Of a stretch of DNA of 56,412 bases, positions 9,249-18,242 are shown piece by piece. The translations under genes were made by a program, and so were the position numbers. The DNA lies in assembly GCA_903919615.1 (NCBI GenBank), contig CAIXIX010000563.1:1-56412 (forward strand). The letters run 5' to 3'. Under the pieces are notes generated by a model. That model was not told the origin of the DNA. It saw only the letters and a program-made list of their open reading frames with translations, and searched no databases. The stretch comes from an uncultured Chthonomonas sp. GTDB lineage: Bacteria > Armatimonadota > Chthonomonadetes > Chthonomonadales > Chthonomonadaceae. Position 1 is the stretch's first letter. Each line of letters opens with the position of its first letter.

Positions 9249-10841
9249 TTACGCGATAAGCCTTGCAGATGCCGCCGGCAATTGATCAATGACATCGCTT
9301 GCGGTGAGGCCGATCTCTCCGCCGATATGCTGTACTGCCATATCGCCAGCCAGCCCGTGAATATAGACTGCTGCACACGTTGTGAGCAGGGCATCTCTGC
9401 CAGAAAGTGATCCAGCACAGCCAGAACGAACATGCGCCGCCTGCTGCCGAGCCAGCAATGCGCCGAGTATACCTGTGAGCGTATCACCCATGCCGCCTGT
9501 GGCCATGCCAGGGTTGCCAGTCGGGTTGAAACGCACCGCAGGGTCTGTGCCTGCAATTACGGTATACCGGCCCTTTATAAGCGCCGCAGCAGAATATTTT
9601 AAGGCAAGAGTACGTACTGCCTCTACGCGATTGGACTCAACCTCCGTGATCGATGTTCCAAGCAGCCGGGCGGCCTCTCCGGGATGCGGTGTCAAAATTA
9701 ATGGCGCGACACAGTTCTTTGCGCGAAGGGTCGCAACCTCTGGCCGCATTGCCAGCGCGTTTAACCCATCTGCATCGAGCACGATCGGTAAATCAATCTC
9801 GGCCACAATTCGGGAAACCAGGTCCACGACGCCTGGCGCAGTGGTCAATCCTGGCCCGATGCAGAGCGCCGAGGCCCGTCTAGAGAACGCCAGAATCTGA
9901 TCGAAACCCGCTGCGGAGAGCGCGCCATTCACTTCGGGCAGAGGCACCGTCATCTGCTCGTCAAGTTTGATCGCGGTTATCTGCTGCACCGATTCGGTGG
10001 TCAGCGCTGTCACCAGACCGGCTCCAGCGCGCTGCGCCGCACGACTGGCAAGCGCCAGCGCCCCGACCATTCCACGAGAACCGGCAATGATACCGACGTG
10101 TCCGGCGTCGCCTTTGTTGGCATTCTGCGCTCTCTGCGCCAAAAATTTCCACCAACCCGGGTCGTTTAGTTCAGCCGAAGGCGCCAGATCGATCTTATCC
10201 CATGGGAACCCAATGTCGCTGACAACGATCTCGCCGATCCGTGCCGCGCCGGGAAACAGGTAGAAAGCGCGCTTTGGCGCTCCGAAAGTAACCGTGAGAT
10301 CCGCGTAAACAGCTTCTCCAGGCATCGCGCCTGTGTCCGCTTCTATCCCTGAGGGAATATCAACACTTACAATAGGGACGATCCCACGATTGCTGTTTAT
10401 CGCCCGAATCGCATCCGTGTAAAGCTCGTTCGGCGCCGAGTTCAGTCCTGTGCCGAGCAGTGCATCTACTACGATGTCTGGCTGCGTTCCTCCGATTTCC
10501 GCGTAAGGGACAACAGAAGTCAAACCAGTCTTGCGCAGCACGTCGAGATGAACTCGGGCATCGCCCTTGATCTTCTCATCGGGTGCAACGAGCGCTACCG
10601 TTGGTTTCGCGCCGAGCAGCGCCAGCCTTCGCGCTATCACGTAGCCATCGCCGCCATTATTCCCAGCGCCGCAATAGATCGTAAGTCCCTTGCCTGCAAC
10701 GGCGCCATATCGCCGGACAATCGCATCCACAACGGCTGCCCCTGCGCTTTCCATCAATACGGGGCCGGGGATGCCGAACTGATCGATAGCGATCCGATCC
10801 ATTTCGCGGATCTCACTGGCTGTTACAATTCTCACTGGCAT
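9249..10841 (-). CDS. nnr: Bifunctional NAD(P)H-hydrate repair enzyme
   Basis: 530 aa, the usual fused form. The N-terminal epimerase (about 1-215) has GAGNNGGDGYV and interconverts R and S forms of damaged NAD(P)H hydrate. The C-terminal ADP-dependent dehydratase (about 235-530) has the LDADGLNAL, TPHPGE and GNPGMATGGMGD motifs typical of the family and restores NAD(P)H. Start ATG 10841 with GAGGG 7 nt upstream. It lies 36 bp after the RibD-like gene and 38 bp before the FHA lipoprotein, all on one strand, so it may share a transcript with the signalling genes; I see no functional link. Confidence 0.95.
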   Translation of the reverse strand: MPVRIVTASEIREMDRIAIDQFGIPGPVLMESAGAAVVDAIVRRYGAVAGKGLTIYCGAGNNGGDGYVIARRLALLGAKPTVALVAPDEKIKGDARVHLDVLRKTGLTSVVPYAEIGGTQPDIVVDALLGTGLNSAPNELYTDAIRAINSNRGIVPIVSVDIPSGIEADTGAMPGEAVYADLTVTFGAPKRAFYLFPGAARIGEIVVSDIGFPWDKIDLAPSAELNDPGWWKFLAQRAQNANKGDAGHVGIIAGSRGMVGALALASRAAQRAGAGLVTALTTESVQQITAIKLDEQMTVPLPEVNGALSAAGFDQILAFSRRASALCIGPGLTTAPGVVDLVSRIVAEIDLPIVLDADGLNALAMRPEVATLRAKNCVAPLILTPHPGEAARLLGTSITEVESNRVEAVRTLALKYSAAALIKGRYTVIAGTDPAVRFNPTGNPGMATGGMGDTLTGILGALLARQQAAHVRSGCAGSLSGRDALLTTCAAVYIHGLAGDMAVQHIGGEIGLTASDVIDQLPAASARLIA

Positions 10842-10877
10842 AAAACTGCCCTCATCGATCGATGAACCTTAAGGCTC

Positions 10878-11606
10878 TCACACTCTATTATTCACCTGGT
10901 AACGCAGATAGAGCTCATCCGTATCACGATATACCGAGAGCAACTCCAAAGGTGCCGTTACGTAGGGTGGAAAGCCGGCGCCGGTGACAATCGACGCGTG
11001 CGCTCCGCCTTTGATCTTTGGAGCCATCGTGAGGAAGAGCTCATCAACTACGCCCAGTTGGAACAACTGAGAGTTTAAAGTTGGGCCACCCTCACAAAGG
11101 AGGGTCCGGATGCCTAATTCACATCGCATAAAGCTCAACGCTGCGGCTACATCCACCCTATCCTGACCCATCGGCACTAGTGTTGCACCGCCTGATATGG
11201 CAGCGATACGGTCCGCCGGCAGGCTCAATGGCGTGAACACATAGGCTAACTCGGGAGCATCACGAAAGAATCGATTATGAAGATCCAGGTCGCAACTGGT
11301 TGTTAATGTGAACCTGGGAATATCGGGCGGATAGATCACGTTTCCTGCCCGCAGTGTCGAACTGCCTGTGAGGGCTGCGTCGCATCGCTGCTGCAGGCGT
11401 CGAAAGAGAATCTGATCGGTGGGGCCGCCGACCCCTTTCGATGGCCCACCGTCCTCTCCGATCACGATCTTGCCATCCGCCGTTGAAGCCATGTTGATGT
11501 AGACATAGGGTCGATGCTCTGGCGGCTCCGGCCAGCCGATATCTGTGTAGAGCGCTTGCGGATCTCCGCATTCGCTCTTTGAATCGAACAGACGTTCGAT
11601 ATTCAA
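10878..11606 (-). CDS. RibD C-terminal (pyrimidine reductase-like) domain protein
   Basis: 242 aa, a stand-alone reductase domain of the RibD/dihydrofolate-reductase fold. Visible features include YINMASTADGKI near the N-terminus, TGSSTLRAGN and a CEGGPTLNSQL glycine-rich NADPH-binding motif. In riboflavin synthesis this domain reduces the ribosylamino-pyrimidine, but single-domain members often have other or unknown substrates, and no deaminase domain is attached here. The start is TTG 11606, whose TTGA overlaps the TGA stop of the upstream DUF2071 gene, pointing to translational coupling. Confidence 0.85.
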   Translation of the reverse strand: MNIERLFDSKSECGDPQALYTDIGWPEPPEHRPYVYINMASTADGKIVIGEDGGPSKGVGGPTDQILFRRLQQRCDAALTGSSTLRAGNVIYPPDIPRFTLTTSCDLDLHNRFFRDAPELAYVFTPLSLPADRIAAISGGATLVPMGQDRVDVAAALSFMRCELGIRTLLCEGGPTLNSQLFQLGVVDELFLTMAPKIKGGAHASIVTGAGFPPYVTAPLELLSVYRDTDELYLRYQVNNRV

Positions 11607-12388
11607 CTATGGTTTTCCCCGTTTCGTTCCGCGGCAAGGCTTAGCCTGTGCAATTGATAAATCAAAACATCCACTTCGGAGGCGTAGTGAACAAGCGGCT
11701 CATTATCATGATGCAGCTTAAATACGCCGGCAGCAGCGAGCATCGTCTCTTCAAGTTTGTGCACCTTGGCGCTCTGCAGGGGATAGGGCACATGGTGAAC
11801 CTGCCCCCGATAGAAAGAACCGTTACGCCTGGCATAGAGGAGATAGCGTTCCGCGAGAAAATGTTCCAGAGTGCCGGGAGTTGCAGGCGATGGAGCGCCG
11901 CAGGGTGTGTAGTTAACTTGAACCCGAGCCTCTTTCGGCTCTGGCCAGAGCCTCTGAGAGTCGTACTGAACCGTGTCGTTGGCGCCCGCAGGGTACGGTC
12001 TCATTGTCATCTGTGCCCTGAAGTAGGGCAGATGCCAGACGGTCCGCGCTATGCGTACGGCCAGCGAGGAGGCAGCGTCGAGACTGAAGAACCAGACTCC
12101 CGGCGCCTCGCCTTTCAGATGGACATAGGTGCGGACGTTCGTTTCGTGAAAATCTGAGATGGGTTTTATGGGAGGCGACCAGACGGGCCGTACTCCGGTC
12201 ATGGTAAAGGGCACAAGCCCGACATAGGCTTGGCCTTCGAACAGATCGAGGTCGAGTTCGGCAGGCACAAGCGCTCGCAAAGCATCGGGATCGACCTGCC
12301 AGTGGAGAAACAGCAGGTTCTTCCATTTCTGCCGCATTACGACCCGATCTTGCGGCCGTTGAGTTGGAGTAATGCGATCAATTTCCAT
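11603..12388 (-). CDS. DUF2071 (YqjF-like) family protein
   Basis: 261 aa. It matches the DUF2071 pattern from the start: 'WKNLLFLHW', 'LRALVPAELDLDLFEGQAYVG' shortened in places, a VRTYV segment and later FSLDAAS and YFRAQM. The family is widespread and its biochemical function is not established. No signal peptide or membrane segment is visible. The stop codon overlaps the TTG start of the reductase gene. Upstream, 108 bp containing a strong hairpin (12424-12455) separates it from the aldolase gene. Confidence 0.82.
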   Translation of the reverse strand: MEIDRITPTQRPQDRVVMRQKWKNLLFLHWQVDPDALRALVPAELDLDLFEGQAYVGLVPFTMTGVRPVWSPPIKPISDFHETNVRTYVHLKGEAPGVWFFSLDAASSLAVRIARTVWHLPYFRAQMTMRPYPAGANDTVQYDSQRLWPEPKEARVQVNYTPCGAPSPATPGTLEHFLAERYLLYARRNGSFYRGQVHHVPYPLQSAKVHKLEETMLAAAGVFKLHHDNEPLVHYASEVDVLIYQLHRLSLAAERNGENHS

Positions 12389-12423
12389 GGTTATCGACCC
12401 AATGTACTGCCGGAAACTGGCAA

Positions 12424-12455
12424 GGGAGGGACCGTAAAACTCACGGTACCCTCCC
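12424..12455 (-). terminator. Intercistronic hairpin between aldolase and DUF2071
   Basis: GGGAGGG (12424-12430) plus ACCGT pairs with ACGGT (12443-12447) and CCCTCCC (12449-12455) around a 7-nt loop, with a single bulged A. It lies just after the aldolase stop codon. There is no clear U-tract on the minus strand, so it may stabilise or partly terminate the transcript rather than act as a full intrinsic terminator. Confidence 0.5.
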
Positions 12456-12496
12456 CTGTCACATTCGAACTATCCGTTGGGGCAGCTAGCTGCCGA

Positions 12497-13456
12497 CTAC
12501 TTGCTTGCCAGGGCGTGGGCCTTGGAGCCCTCAAGCTGGCCAGCCGAGCCAAGGTAGACGTTGCGGCTCGCGATAAATTTCGCGTACTCCGCCATAAAGA
12601 TCTTCCCTGGAGGTCGCAGATCGAAGTCGGAAGGATTGTCGCGGAAATGCTCGCGGTGAACGCGGCACCACACGAGACGGCCGTCGGTATCGATGTTGAT
12701 TTTGCAAACGCCAAGCTTTGCGGCTGGCAAGTACTGCTCTGGATCGACGCCTTTGGCGCCTTCTTTCAGCTCACCGCCGGCGGCATTAATTCGCTGAACC
12801 TCATCCTGTGGGACAGAGGAGGAGCCGTGCATGACGAGCGGGAAGCCCGGGAGAAGATTCTGGATAGCCGTAACGCGATCAAAGTGAATGCCCTGGCCGC
12901 CACTAAATTTGTAGGCGCCGTGGCTGGTGCCGATAGCGCATGCCAGCGAGTCGCAGCCGCTCTGCTTTACAAACTCAAGAGCCTCTTCCGGATCGGTAAG
13001 ACAGACGTTCTTCTCGTCAACGGAGATGTCCTCTTCCACACCACCAAGCATACCAAGCTCGGCCTCTACCGTGATGTTCTTCGCATGGGCGGCATCGACG
13101 ATGCGCTTGGTAATCGCGACATTCTCGGCAAACGCGTGGTGGGAGGCATCGATCATAACAGAGGAGTAGAATCCGCTGTTGATACAATCCATCGCCGCGG
13201 CCTCGTCGCCATGATCCAGGTGCACCGCGAAGAGAGCTTCGGGGAAGATCTGATCGGCGGCGCGGATGATCGCTTCGAGCATGCTCTTATCGGTGTAGGA
13301 TCGTGCGCCTTTAGAAATCTGAATAATAAATGGGGCTTGAGATTCGATGCAGCCGCGGAAGAGGCCCATCGCCTGCTCGAGGTTGTTGATGTTATACGCG
13401 CCGAGCGCATACTTGCCGTACGCATGCTCAAAAAGCGTCCTTGCCGGAACTATCAT
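12497..13456 (-). CDS. fba: Class II fructose-bisphosphate aldolase
   Basis: 319 aa from ATG 13456, which has AAGGAG 6 nt upstream; the TTG at 13471 would place that ribosome site inside the gene. This zinc-dependent enzyme cleaves or makes fructose 1,6-bisphosphate in glycolysis and gluconeogenesis. Zinc and substrate motifs are visible: HLDHG, EAELG, GTSHGAYK and MHGSSS, followed by NIDTDGR. The C-terminus 'NVYLGSAGQ' is family-typical. A TATAAT on the minus strand at 13471-13476 could be its -10, giving a very short leader. A tagatose-bisphosphate aldolase is the alternative but less likely. Confidence 0.94.
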   Translation of the reverse strand: MIVPARTLFEHAYGKYALGAYNINNLEQAMGLFRGCIESQAPFIIQISKGARSYTDKSMLEAIIRAADQIFPEALFAVHLDHGDEAAAMDCINSGFYSSVMIDASHHAFAENVAITKRIVDAAHAKNITVEAELGMLGGVEEDISVDEKNVCLTDPEEALEFVKQSGCDSLACAIGTSHGAYKFSGGQGIHFDRVTAIQNLLPGFPLVMHGSSSVPQDEVQRINAAGGELKEGAKGVDPEQYLPAAKLGVCKINIDTDGRLVWCRVHREHFRDNPSDFDLRPPGKIFMAEYAKFIASRNVYLGSAGQLEGSKAHALASK

Positions 13457-14175
13457 AACGGTCTCCTTCAATTATACGGTGATCCACCGTCTGCAACAGT
13501 GCAGTTAAGGCCACGGATGACCACTCGCCTATAAAATCCTGTATAAGTAGACTGCTGCGGTGAGAGTACGCAAAGCCAGCCAGCAACGGGATCGTCCTCA
13601 ATCGCATATATTATGGCACAAGAGATCATGCAGACCGGGCGATTGGAGGCGTAATAAAGCCCCCCAATCGGCGTATTCACAGGGCGTCATAGCCGCAACC
13701 AAGAAGACAGACGCTCACGGAACGGCGCGAGAACATGCAGATTTTGGCCGCAAAAAGACGCCGAAGGCACAATATTTGGGACTGGCGCCTGGCGGATGTG
13801 AGAGGCGAACGAATCGCCTCCAGAGCGAGATGAACACATCGGGAAGCGCGCAGGGTGTCCCTGTCTACGTGCAACTTAGCCTGTAAGTGGGTAGTACATT
13901 GCGCACCTTTTTCCGCTTGACTCCGCTTCCCGGCGCGGGTGAACACGGAGAGGGTAGGGTGAGATGCCAGAACTCGGATTGATTGCACATGTCCGTCTAC
14001 ACCCTACCGGCCCAAGCCACCAGGAAAACTCTTACGAGAGATTACTACCAGCACAGCCACCGTAACTGGCCGGGCAGCTACTCCCGGCGGCAACAGGAAC
14101 CCAGCTAACCACCGCCGCAGCATCTACGGATATAATGAAACGGTCATTAGGTAGATTTTACAGCGCGGTTTTGAG
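13457..14175. other. 720-bp divergent intergenic region with hairpins
   Basis: No convincing gene in either direction. It contains an inverted repeat cgattgg/ccaatcg (13640-13646 and 13664-13670) with an inner GGC/GCC pairing. A palindromic element at 13903-13957 is related to one at 35682-35740. A perfect 9-bp inverted repeat ggtagggtg/caccctacc lies at 13953-13961 and 14000-14008. A TATAAT at 14131-14136 may be the -10 for the HEAT gene. Confidence 0.5.
13903..14008. repeat. Intergenic palindromic element (copy 1)
   Basis: The stretch cacctttttccgcttg, followed by ctcc and ending gaacacggag, matches the element at 35682-35740 in its flanks and differs in the middle. It is followed by a 9-bp inverted repeat (13953-13961/14000-14008). 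It looks like a dispersed non-coding repeat, and no ORF crosses it. Confidence 0.5.
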
Positions 14176-15435
14176 TTGGTGTTTAACAATTACAGGTTTT
14201 ATCACACGCTCAGTTACGGGGGCAATAGCTTGGACGAGATTGCGGAGCTTCTCAATCACCTACAGGACGCAGATATCGGCAACGCCCGCGAGATGCAGGC
14301 ACATGCGGAGCGGTGCGTTCTGCTCGGGCGAAGTGATGATGCAATCCGAATTGCCCAGTGGATAAAAGACAATCCCCATGAAACCTACCGTCCAGCCGCA
14401 GAAGCGCTCCTCCAACGACCGGGCTTCTCTCGATTAAGATGGCGCGCAAATGCCGATGCCAGCGCAAAGATAGCAGCAGTTCAAGCCCTTCGGGCCATCG
14501 GTGGAGAGAGTGTTACTCACGCATTGGCAGCAGCGCTAATGTATGAAAAGCGTCGTGTGCAGATCGAGGCGTCGGAGGCGCTTATCAGCGTAGGTCACGT
14601 GGCTGCTCCCGCGGTGGAATACTGTGTTCGGAATACAATGATATGGCCGGCTGATGGCATGAGGATGAGCGTAGAAACACTCGGGAGCCTTGGTGATCAA
14701 ACTGTTTGGCGGACGCTCGTCGAAGTTATGAAGGGTGAGCTCCCGACAGGCCTATCTCGACGTCACTGGCGGCTTGCGACTCTTATATGGGTCGCGATAG
14801 CGCCAACGATACTGTTCTGGTTGCCGGCATTGATCCCCGCCTATGGAGTGCTGATAGGTATCACAATCCTCAGCGCCGGTTGGCGAAACGATATGGAGCG
14901 TCAGCCGATCGTTGCAGCCGCGAGCGCCGCTCTATGCCGACTGAAAACCGTGTCTTCGATCCCTTACCTAATTAATGCAGCAACAGTAAATAGACTCGAT
15001 GCAGGCACGGTTGGCGCTGCCAAAGCCCTGCTTGCCATCCTTCCTTACGTTGGGCCGAACCAATATGGAATGCTGGATGAACGCACCGAGAAGTACGTCG
15101 AAAGGCTGCTGTCCAGCAGTGGCATACCCCTCGTGCTTGCACTGATCAGGGCGCTAGAGCATATCGGGACCGGTAAATCTGTGGCACCGCTTGAACGGCT
15201 TGCGGAGCTCTCTGACGGCTACGACCGTGCCCCAGAAATACGTGCTGAAGCGCGGCGCGTGCTGCCAGTGCTTCAGGAGAGGAAGAGGCAGGCTGAGGCA
15301 CACATGCATCTTCTTCGGCCAGCTCAATCGGGGAACACTGGATCTGAAACTTTGCTGAGAGCAACATCTACACAGGCTGAAAACGACGAGAGCGCCCGGC
15401 AGCTATTGCGGCCAGGCGCTCAAGATGAGAACTAG
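14176..15435 (+). CDS. HEAT-repeat membrane protein of unknown function
   Basis: 419 aa. Helical repeats with HEAT-like signatures (for example 'ASAKIAAVQALRAIGGES' and 'VQIEASEALISVGHVAAPAV') occupy about 90-190 and 260-370. Two adjacent hydrophobic segments lie between them (about 203-238). HEAT repeats bind proteins, and the membrane hairpin suggests a bilayer-tethered scaffold. The start is TTG 14176 or GTG 14179, both weakly supported; a -10-like TATAAT lies 40 bp upstream. The convergent moeB gene ends 8 bp away, with no clear terminator between them. Confidence 0.7.
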   Translation: MVFNNYRFYHTLSYGGNSLDEIAELLNHLQDADIGNAREMQAHAERCVLLGRSDDAIRIAQWIKDNPHETYRPAAEALLQRPGFSRLRWRANADASAKIAAVQALRAIGGESVTHALAAALMYEKRRVQIEASEALISVGHVAAPAVEYCVRNTMIWPADGMRMSVETLGSLGDQTVWRTLVEVMKGELPTGLSRRHWRLATLIWVAIAPTILFWLPALIPAYGVLIGITILSAGWRNDMERQPIVAAASAALCRLKTVSSIPYLINAATVNRLDAGTVGAAKALLAILPYVGPNQYGMLDERTEKYVERLLSSSGIPLVLALIRALEHIGTGKSVAPLERLAELSDGYDRAPEIRAEARRVLPVLQERKRQAEAHMHLLRPAQSGNTGSETLLRATSTQAENDESARQLLRPGAQDEN

Positions 15436-15443
15436 AGGATTGC

Positions 15444-16919
15444 TCAGTATTTCGGAACGTCTGAATCTATCTGCTCGCTCCAGGCAGTGATGCCGCCCAC
15501 AACGTTCTTCAGATGCTTGAATCCTTTCGCCTTTAGCTGATTTAATGCATCGGCGCTGCGCTTGCCGGAACGGCAGTGCAGGATGATCTCCGAGTTTGGA
15601 TCGAGCTCGCCCGATCTCTCGATGATCTGTCCGAGCGGAATCAGCTTCGTGCCGGGCATCTTCGCGATCGCGTACTCGTAAGGCTCGCGGACATCGATGA
15701 TCGTCAGCTTCTCGCCACTATCAATTCGCGCCTTGAGCTCGACAACCGTGATCTCGTCCGAATCCGCTACCGCCTGAGGCGCCGATTCTTCTCCACGAAT
15801 GCCACAGAACTGCTCGTAATCGATCAGCTCCGTAATGGTCGGGTTCTCGCCACAGATCGGACAGGAGGGATCCTTCATCAATCTGAGCTCACGGAACTGC
15901 ATCTTCAGCGCATTGAACAGCATCAGTCTGCCGATGAGCGGACTGCCGACGCCAAGGATCAGCTTGATCGCCTCGTTCGCCTGAATACAGCCAATAATGC
16001 CTGGAAGCACACCGATAACGCCGCCTTCTGCACAGCTTGGCACAAGGCCGGGCGGTGGGGGCTCGGGATAGAGACAGCGATAGCACGGACCCTTGTCGGC
16101 CCAGAACACGGTCGCTTGCCCTTCGAACCGGAAGATGGAGCCATAGACGTTCGGCTTGCCCAACAGTACGCAGACGTCATTAGTAAGGTAGCGCGTTGGG
16201 AAGTTATCGGTGCCATCGATCACAATATCGTAATCCTGAACGATTCGCACTGCATTCTCAGAGGTGAACTGCTCCTCATAACCGATCACTTCGACGTTCG
16301 GATTGATGTCTGCGATGGTCTCTTTCGCTGACTGCATCTTGGTTCGACCGACGTCCTTAGTACCATGAATAATCTGGCGCTGCAGGTTGGTATAGTCCAC
16401 CACATCAAAATCGACAATCCCGATGGTACCAATGCCTGCCGCCGCGAGGTACATCGCGAGTGGTGAGCCGAGGCCGCCGGCGCCGATACAAAGCACCTTG
16501 GCCGCCTTGAGCTTCTTTTGCCCTTCGAGATTGACTTCAGGTAGGATGAGGTGCCGGCTGTAGCGCAGAATCTCGTCGTTAGACAGAACCGCAGCCTCGC
16601 CGCGTTCTGGCGATATCACGCATTCGGGCCCAGAGAGCGGTGGCCCAGCGGCGCCAGCGACGCAGGGCACAAGACTAATCTCGTCATTAGCCGAGAGTTT
16701 TGTTGCTAATCCATCCAGCATGGCGACATCGGTATTACCCACAAAAAAGCGGAAATCGCCGCGCATGAGTCCGTTTGAATTTCGGATCAAGGCGTTCAGG
16801 CCAGGGAACCTGGCAGAAATCTTTTCAATTGCCTCGCCAACGGTGGCGCAGGTCACCGGCAGGACACTGGCTCCGCCAGTGCAGCGCGAAAGCGCAGCCG
16901 GAACGACTACAACGGACAT
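15444..16919 (-). CDS. moeB: MoaD-like/MoeB/rhodanese fusion: sulfur-carrier activating enzyme
   Basis: 491 aa from ATG 16919, with AGGAG 11 nt upstream. Residues 1-95 form a ubiquitin-like MoaD/ThiS domain. An E1-like adenylyltransferase spans about 115-370 with GAGGLG (146-151), GTDNF and a zinc site CYRC (279-282)/CPIC (353-356). A rhodanese domain (390-490) carries the active Cys449 in HCRSGK. Such enzymes adenylate a carrier's C-terminal Gly-Gly and the rhodanese supplies sulfur. The fused carrier domain ends VAGAAG rather than in a free Gly-Gly, so it probably cannot be charged in cis. The JAMM peptidase gene lies just upstream, suggesting thiocarboxylate chemistry for molybdopterin, cysteine or tRNA. 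Confidence 0.9.
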   Translation of the reverse strand: MSVVVVPAALSRCTGGASVLPVTCATVGEAIEKISARFPGLNALIRNSNGLMRGDFRFFVGNTDVAMLDGLATKLSANDEISLVPCVAGAAGPPLSGPECVISPERGEAAVLSNDEILRYSRHLILPEVNLEGQKKLKAAKVLCIGAGGLGSPLAMYLAAAGIGTIGIVDFDVVDYTNLQRQIIHGTKDVGRTKMQSAKETIADINPNVEVIGYEEQFTSENAVRIVQDYDIVIDGTDNFPTRYLTNDVCVLLGKPNVYGSIFRFEGQATVFWADKGPCYRCLYPEPPPPGLVPSCAEGGVIGVLPGIIGCIQANEAIKLILGVGSPLIGRLMLFNALKMQFRELRLMKDPSCPICGENPTITELIDYEQFCGIRGEESAPQAVADSDEITVVELKARIDSGEKLTIIDVREPYEYAIAKMPGTKLIPLGQIIERSGELDPNSEIILHCRSGKRSADALNQLKAKGFKHLKNVVGGITAWSEQIDSDVPKY

Positions 16920-16992
16920 CTTAATCAACTCTCCTGACGCGCTGGCAACGCGTAATCTACGCGGCCAAACGACGCGCTCTGCCCCGGGCCGA

Positions 16993-17412
16993 TTACTTTA
17001 CCTCGATGGTCTCAGCCAGAAAGCGTTCTCGATCGTCGCTTAACAGCCAGGCGAGCGGCGCTTGCGCCTCACCCTGCTGTACCGAAACGATAATGTAGGT
17101 ATAGAACGGAAATGCCCATTCACGATCGCACTCGCTGGGAATAGCGGCGCAATCTGGATGCGAATGGTAAAAACCGAGTATCAATCGCCCTGTCGTGCGC
17201 TCTTGACGCATCAACTCGAGCATCAGCTCGGGAGAGACCAGGTACCGACGTTCCGTGTCGCCATTGTGCACATTAGTTGCAGGTCGAAGTTCACGAATGT
17301 GACGCACATCTCCAACCAGATCGCCAAGCAGCACACCGCAACACTCGTTAGGGTAATCGCGCTCCGCATGCGCACAGAGCGCAGCAATATCCGCGGCTGT
17401 CATTGCGATCAA
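16993..17412 (-). CDS. JAMM/MPN+ metallopeptidase (Mec-type)
   Basis: About 140 aa. JAB1/MPN fold with the zinc motif: Glu in NECCG, then HSHP and the downstream Ser and Asp (HSHPDCAAIPSECD). Family members remove C-terminal additions from ubiquitin-like sulfur carriers, as Mec does for CysO-cysteine. The adjacent MoaD/MoeB/rhodanese gene on the same strand, 73 bp downstream, supports this role. Start: TTG 17412 has GGGAG (17420-17424) 7 nt upstream and sits behind an extended -10 at 17435-17443; ATG 17403 is the alternative, and TTG 17433 lies too close to the promoter. Confidence 0.87.
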   Translation of the reverse strand: MIAMTAADIAALCAHAERDYPNECCGVLLGDLVGDVRHIRELRPATNVHNGDTERRYLVSPELMLELMRQERTTGRLILGFYHSHPDCAAIPSECDREWAFPFYTYIIVSVQQGEAQAPLAWLLSDDRERFLAETIEVK

Positions 17413-17434
17413 GGCCTGTCTCCCACGGACCAAT

Positions 17435-17443
17435 AGTATAGCA
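17435..17443 (-). promoter_or_regulatory. Extended -10 promoter for the JAMM/moeB pair
   Basis: On the minus strand the sequence reads TGCTATACT, a TGn extension plus TATACT. It lies about 20 nt before the chosen TTG start. No good -35 is visible, which is tolerated when the extension is present. Confidence 0.45.
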
Positions 17444-17468
17444 TTAGCTGCAGGACTATCGCTCCGCT

Positions 17469-18242
17469 CTACTGCGTGTCGCGAATCGTTCCGTCGGCCT
17501 CCTGGATGGCGCAGTAACGAAACATCCGCTGCAGTTGGCGATCAAAACTCTCCCAGACATCGCGCGGAATCTTTATACGAGTGGCCTGATCTTCAAAGCG
17601 GAACCAGCCTCTCGAGTAGACCAGGGCGAGGTTTGGCCGCGACCGCACACCACGGTTGGGTGTGCCGCGATGCCATACTCGTGGGTCTCTGAGCAGGACG
17701 TCTCCGACCTTTACAAGCGGCTTCAAAGAGGGCATCTCTGCAGACATCTTTTCGAGATTGCGAGGCTGCGCAATCATATGCGTTCCACCGGGCCAGAGCT
17801 CCAGCGGTCCATTCTCCTCGGTAAAATCCACGAGGGGCGTGTTCAGCACGACGCTGTATACAGGAGCGCCAAATGGTGATTCGGGAAACGGCAATCTGCA
17901 GTCCACATGAACCGGCTGATGCTCTGAGCCTGGAAACGGAGTGTCGGAAGCAAAGTAGCTGCATATTACGTCGCTCCCGAGAAGCTCCTTGAGTATCGCA
18001 AAAACGGTAGGATTCGCATAGAGCTCTGGAACAGCGAAAGGGAGATCAAATGGCAGATCCATCTGAAATCGATTCGCACCGCGATTCTGCGGCTCTCTGC
18101 CTCGTTTCGCTTCCAGTAAAGCATCGAAATGTGAAAGCATCGAGCCTGTGAGTTCCTTCGGCAAGAGGCCCTCAAGAATTACGAAGCCATTCATGCGGAT
18201 CTCATCGGCCAGAGCAGGAATATCGTATCTCTCCACTGTCAC
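17469..18242 (-). CDS. Phytanoyl-CoA dioxygenase (PhyH) family protein
   Basis: 257 aa, Fe(II)/2-oxoglutarate-dependent oxygenase fold. The iron site is visible as HVD (after QPV) and the distal His in WHRGTPN, with the 2-oxoglutarate-binding Arg shortly after in RPNL. PhyH-family enzymes hydroxylate small molecules; in environmental bacteria they are numerous and mostly unassigned. There is no signal peptide. The GTG start at 18242 overlaps the stop of the DUF6807 gene (GTGA), so the two are translationally coupled and probably act in one pathway. The substrate cannot be told from the sequence. Confidence 0.87.
   Translation of the reverse strand: MTVERYDIPALADEIRMNGFVILEGLLPKELTGSMLSHFDALLEAKRGREPQNRGANRFQMDLPFDLPFAVPELYANPTVFAILKELLGSDVICSYFASDTPFPGSEHQPVHVDCRLPFPESPFGAPVYSVVLNTPLVDFTEENGPLELWPGGTHMIAQPRNLEKMSAEMPSLKPLVKVGDVLLRDPRVWHRGTPNRGVRSRPNLALVYSRGWFRFEDQATRIKIPRDVWESFDRQLQRMFRYCAIQEADGTIRDTQ

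Noticed and set aside
12230-13534. A 434-codon open frame on the plus strand
   Set aside because: It runs antisense through the clear aldolase and DUF2071 genes, has no family resemblance and is an effect of codon bias.
13457-14175. A structured RNA gene in the long intergenic region
   Set aside because: Hairpins are present, but I could not recognise any known RNA family or tRNA fold.
14135-14365. A 76-codon ORF beginning within a TATAATG
   Set aside because: It overlaps the HEAT gene in another frame and starts inside a likely -10 element.
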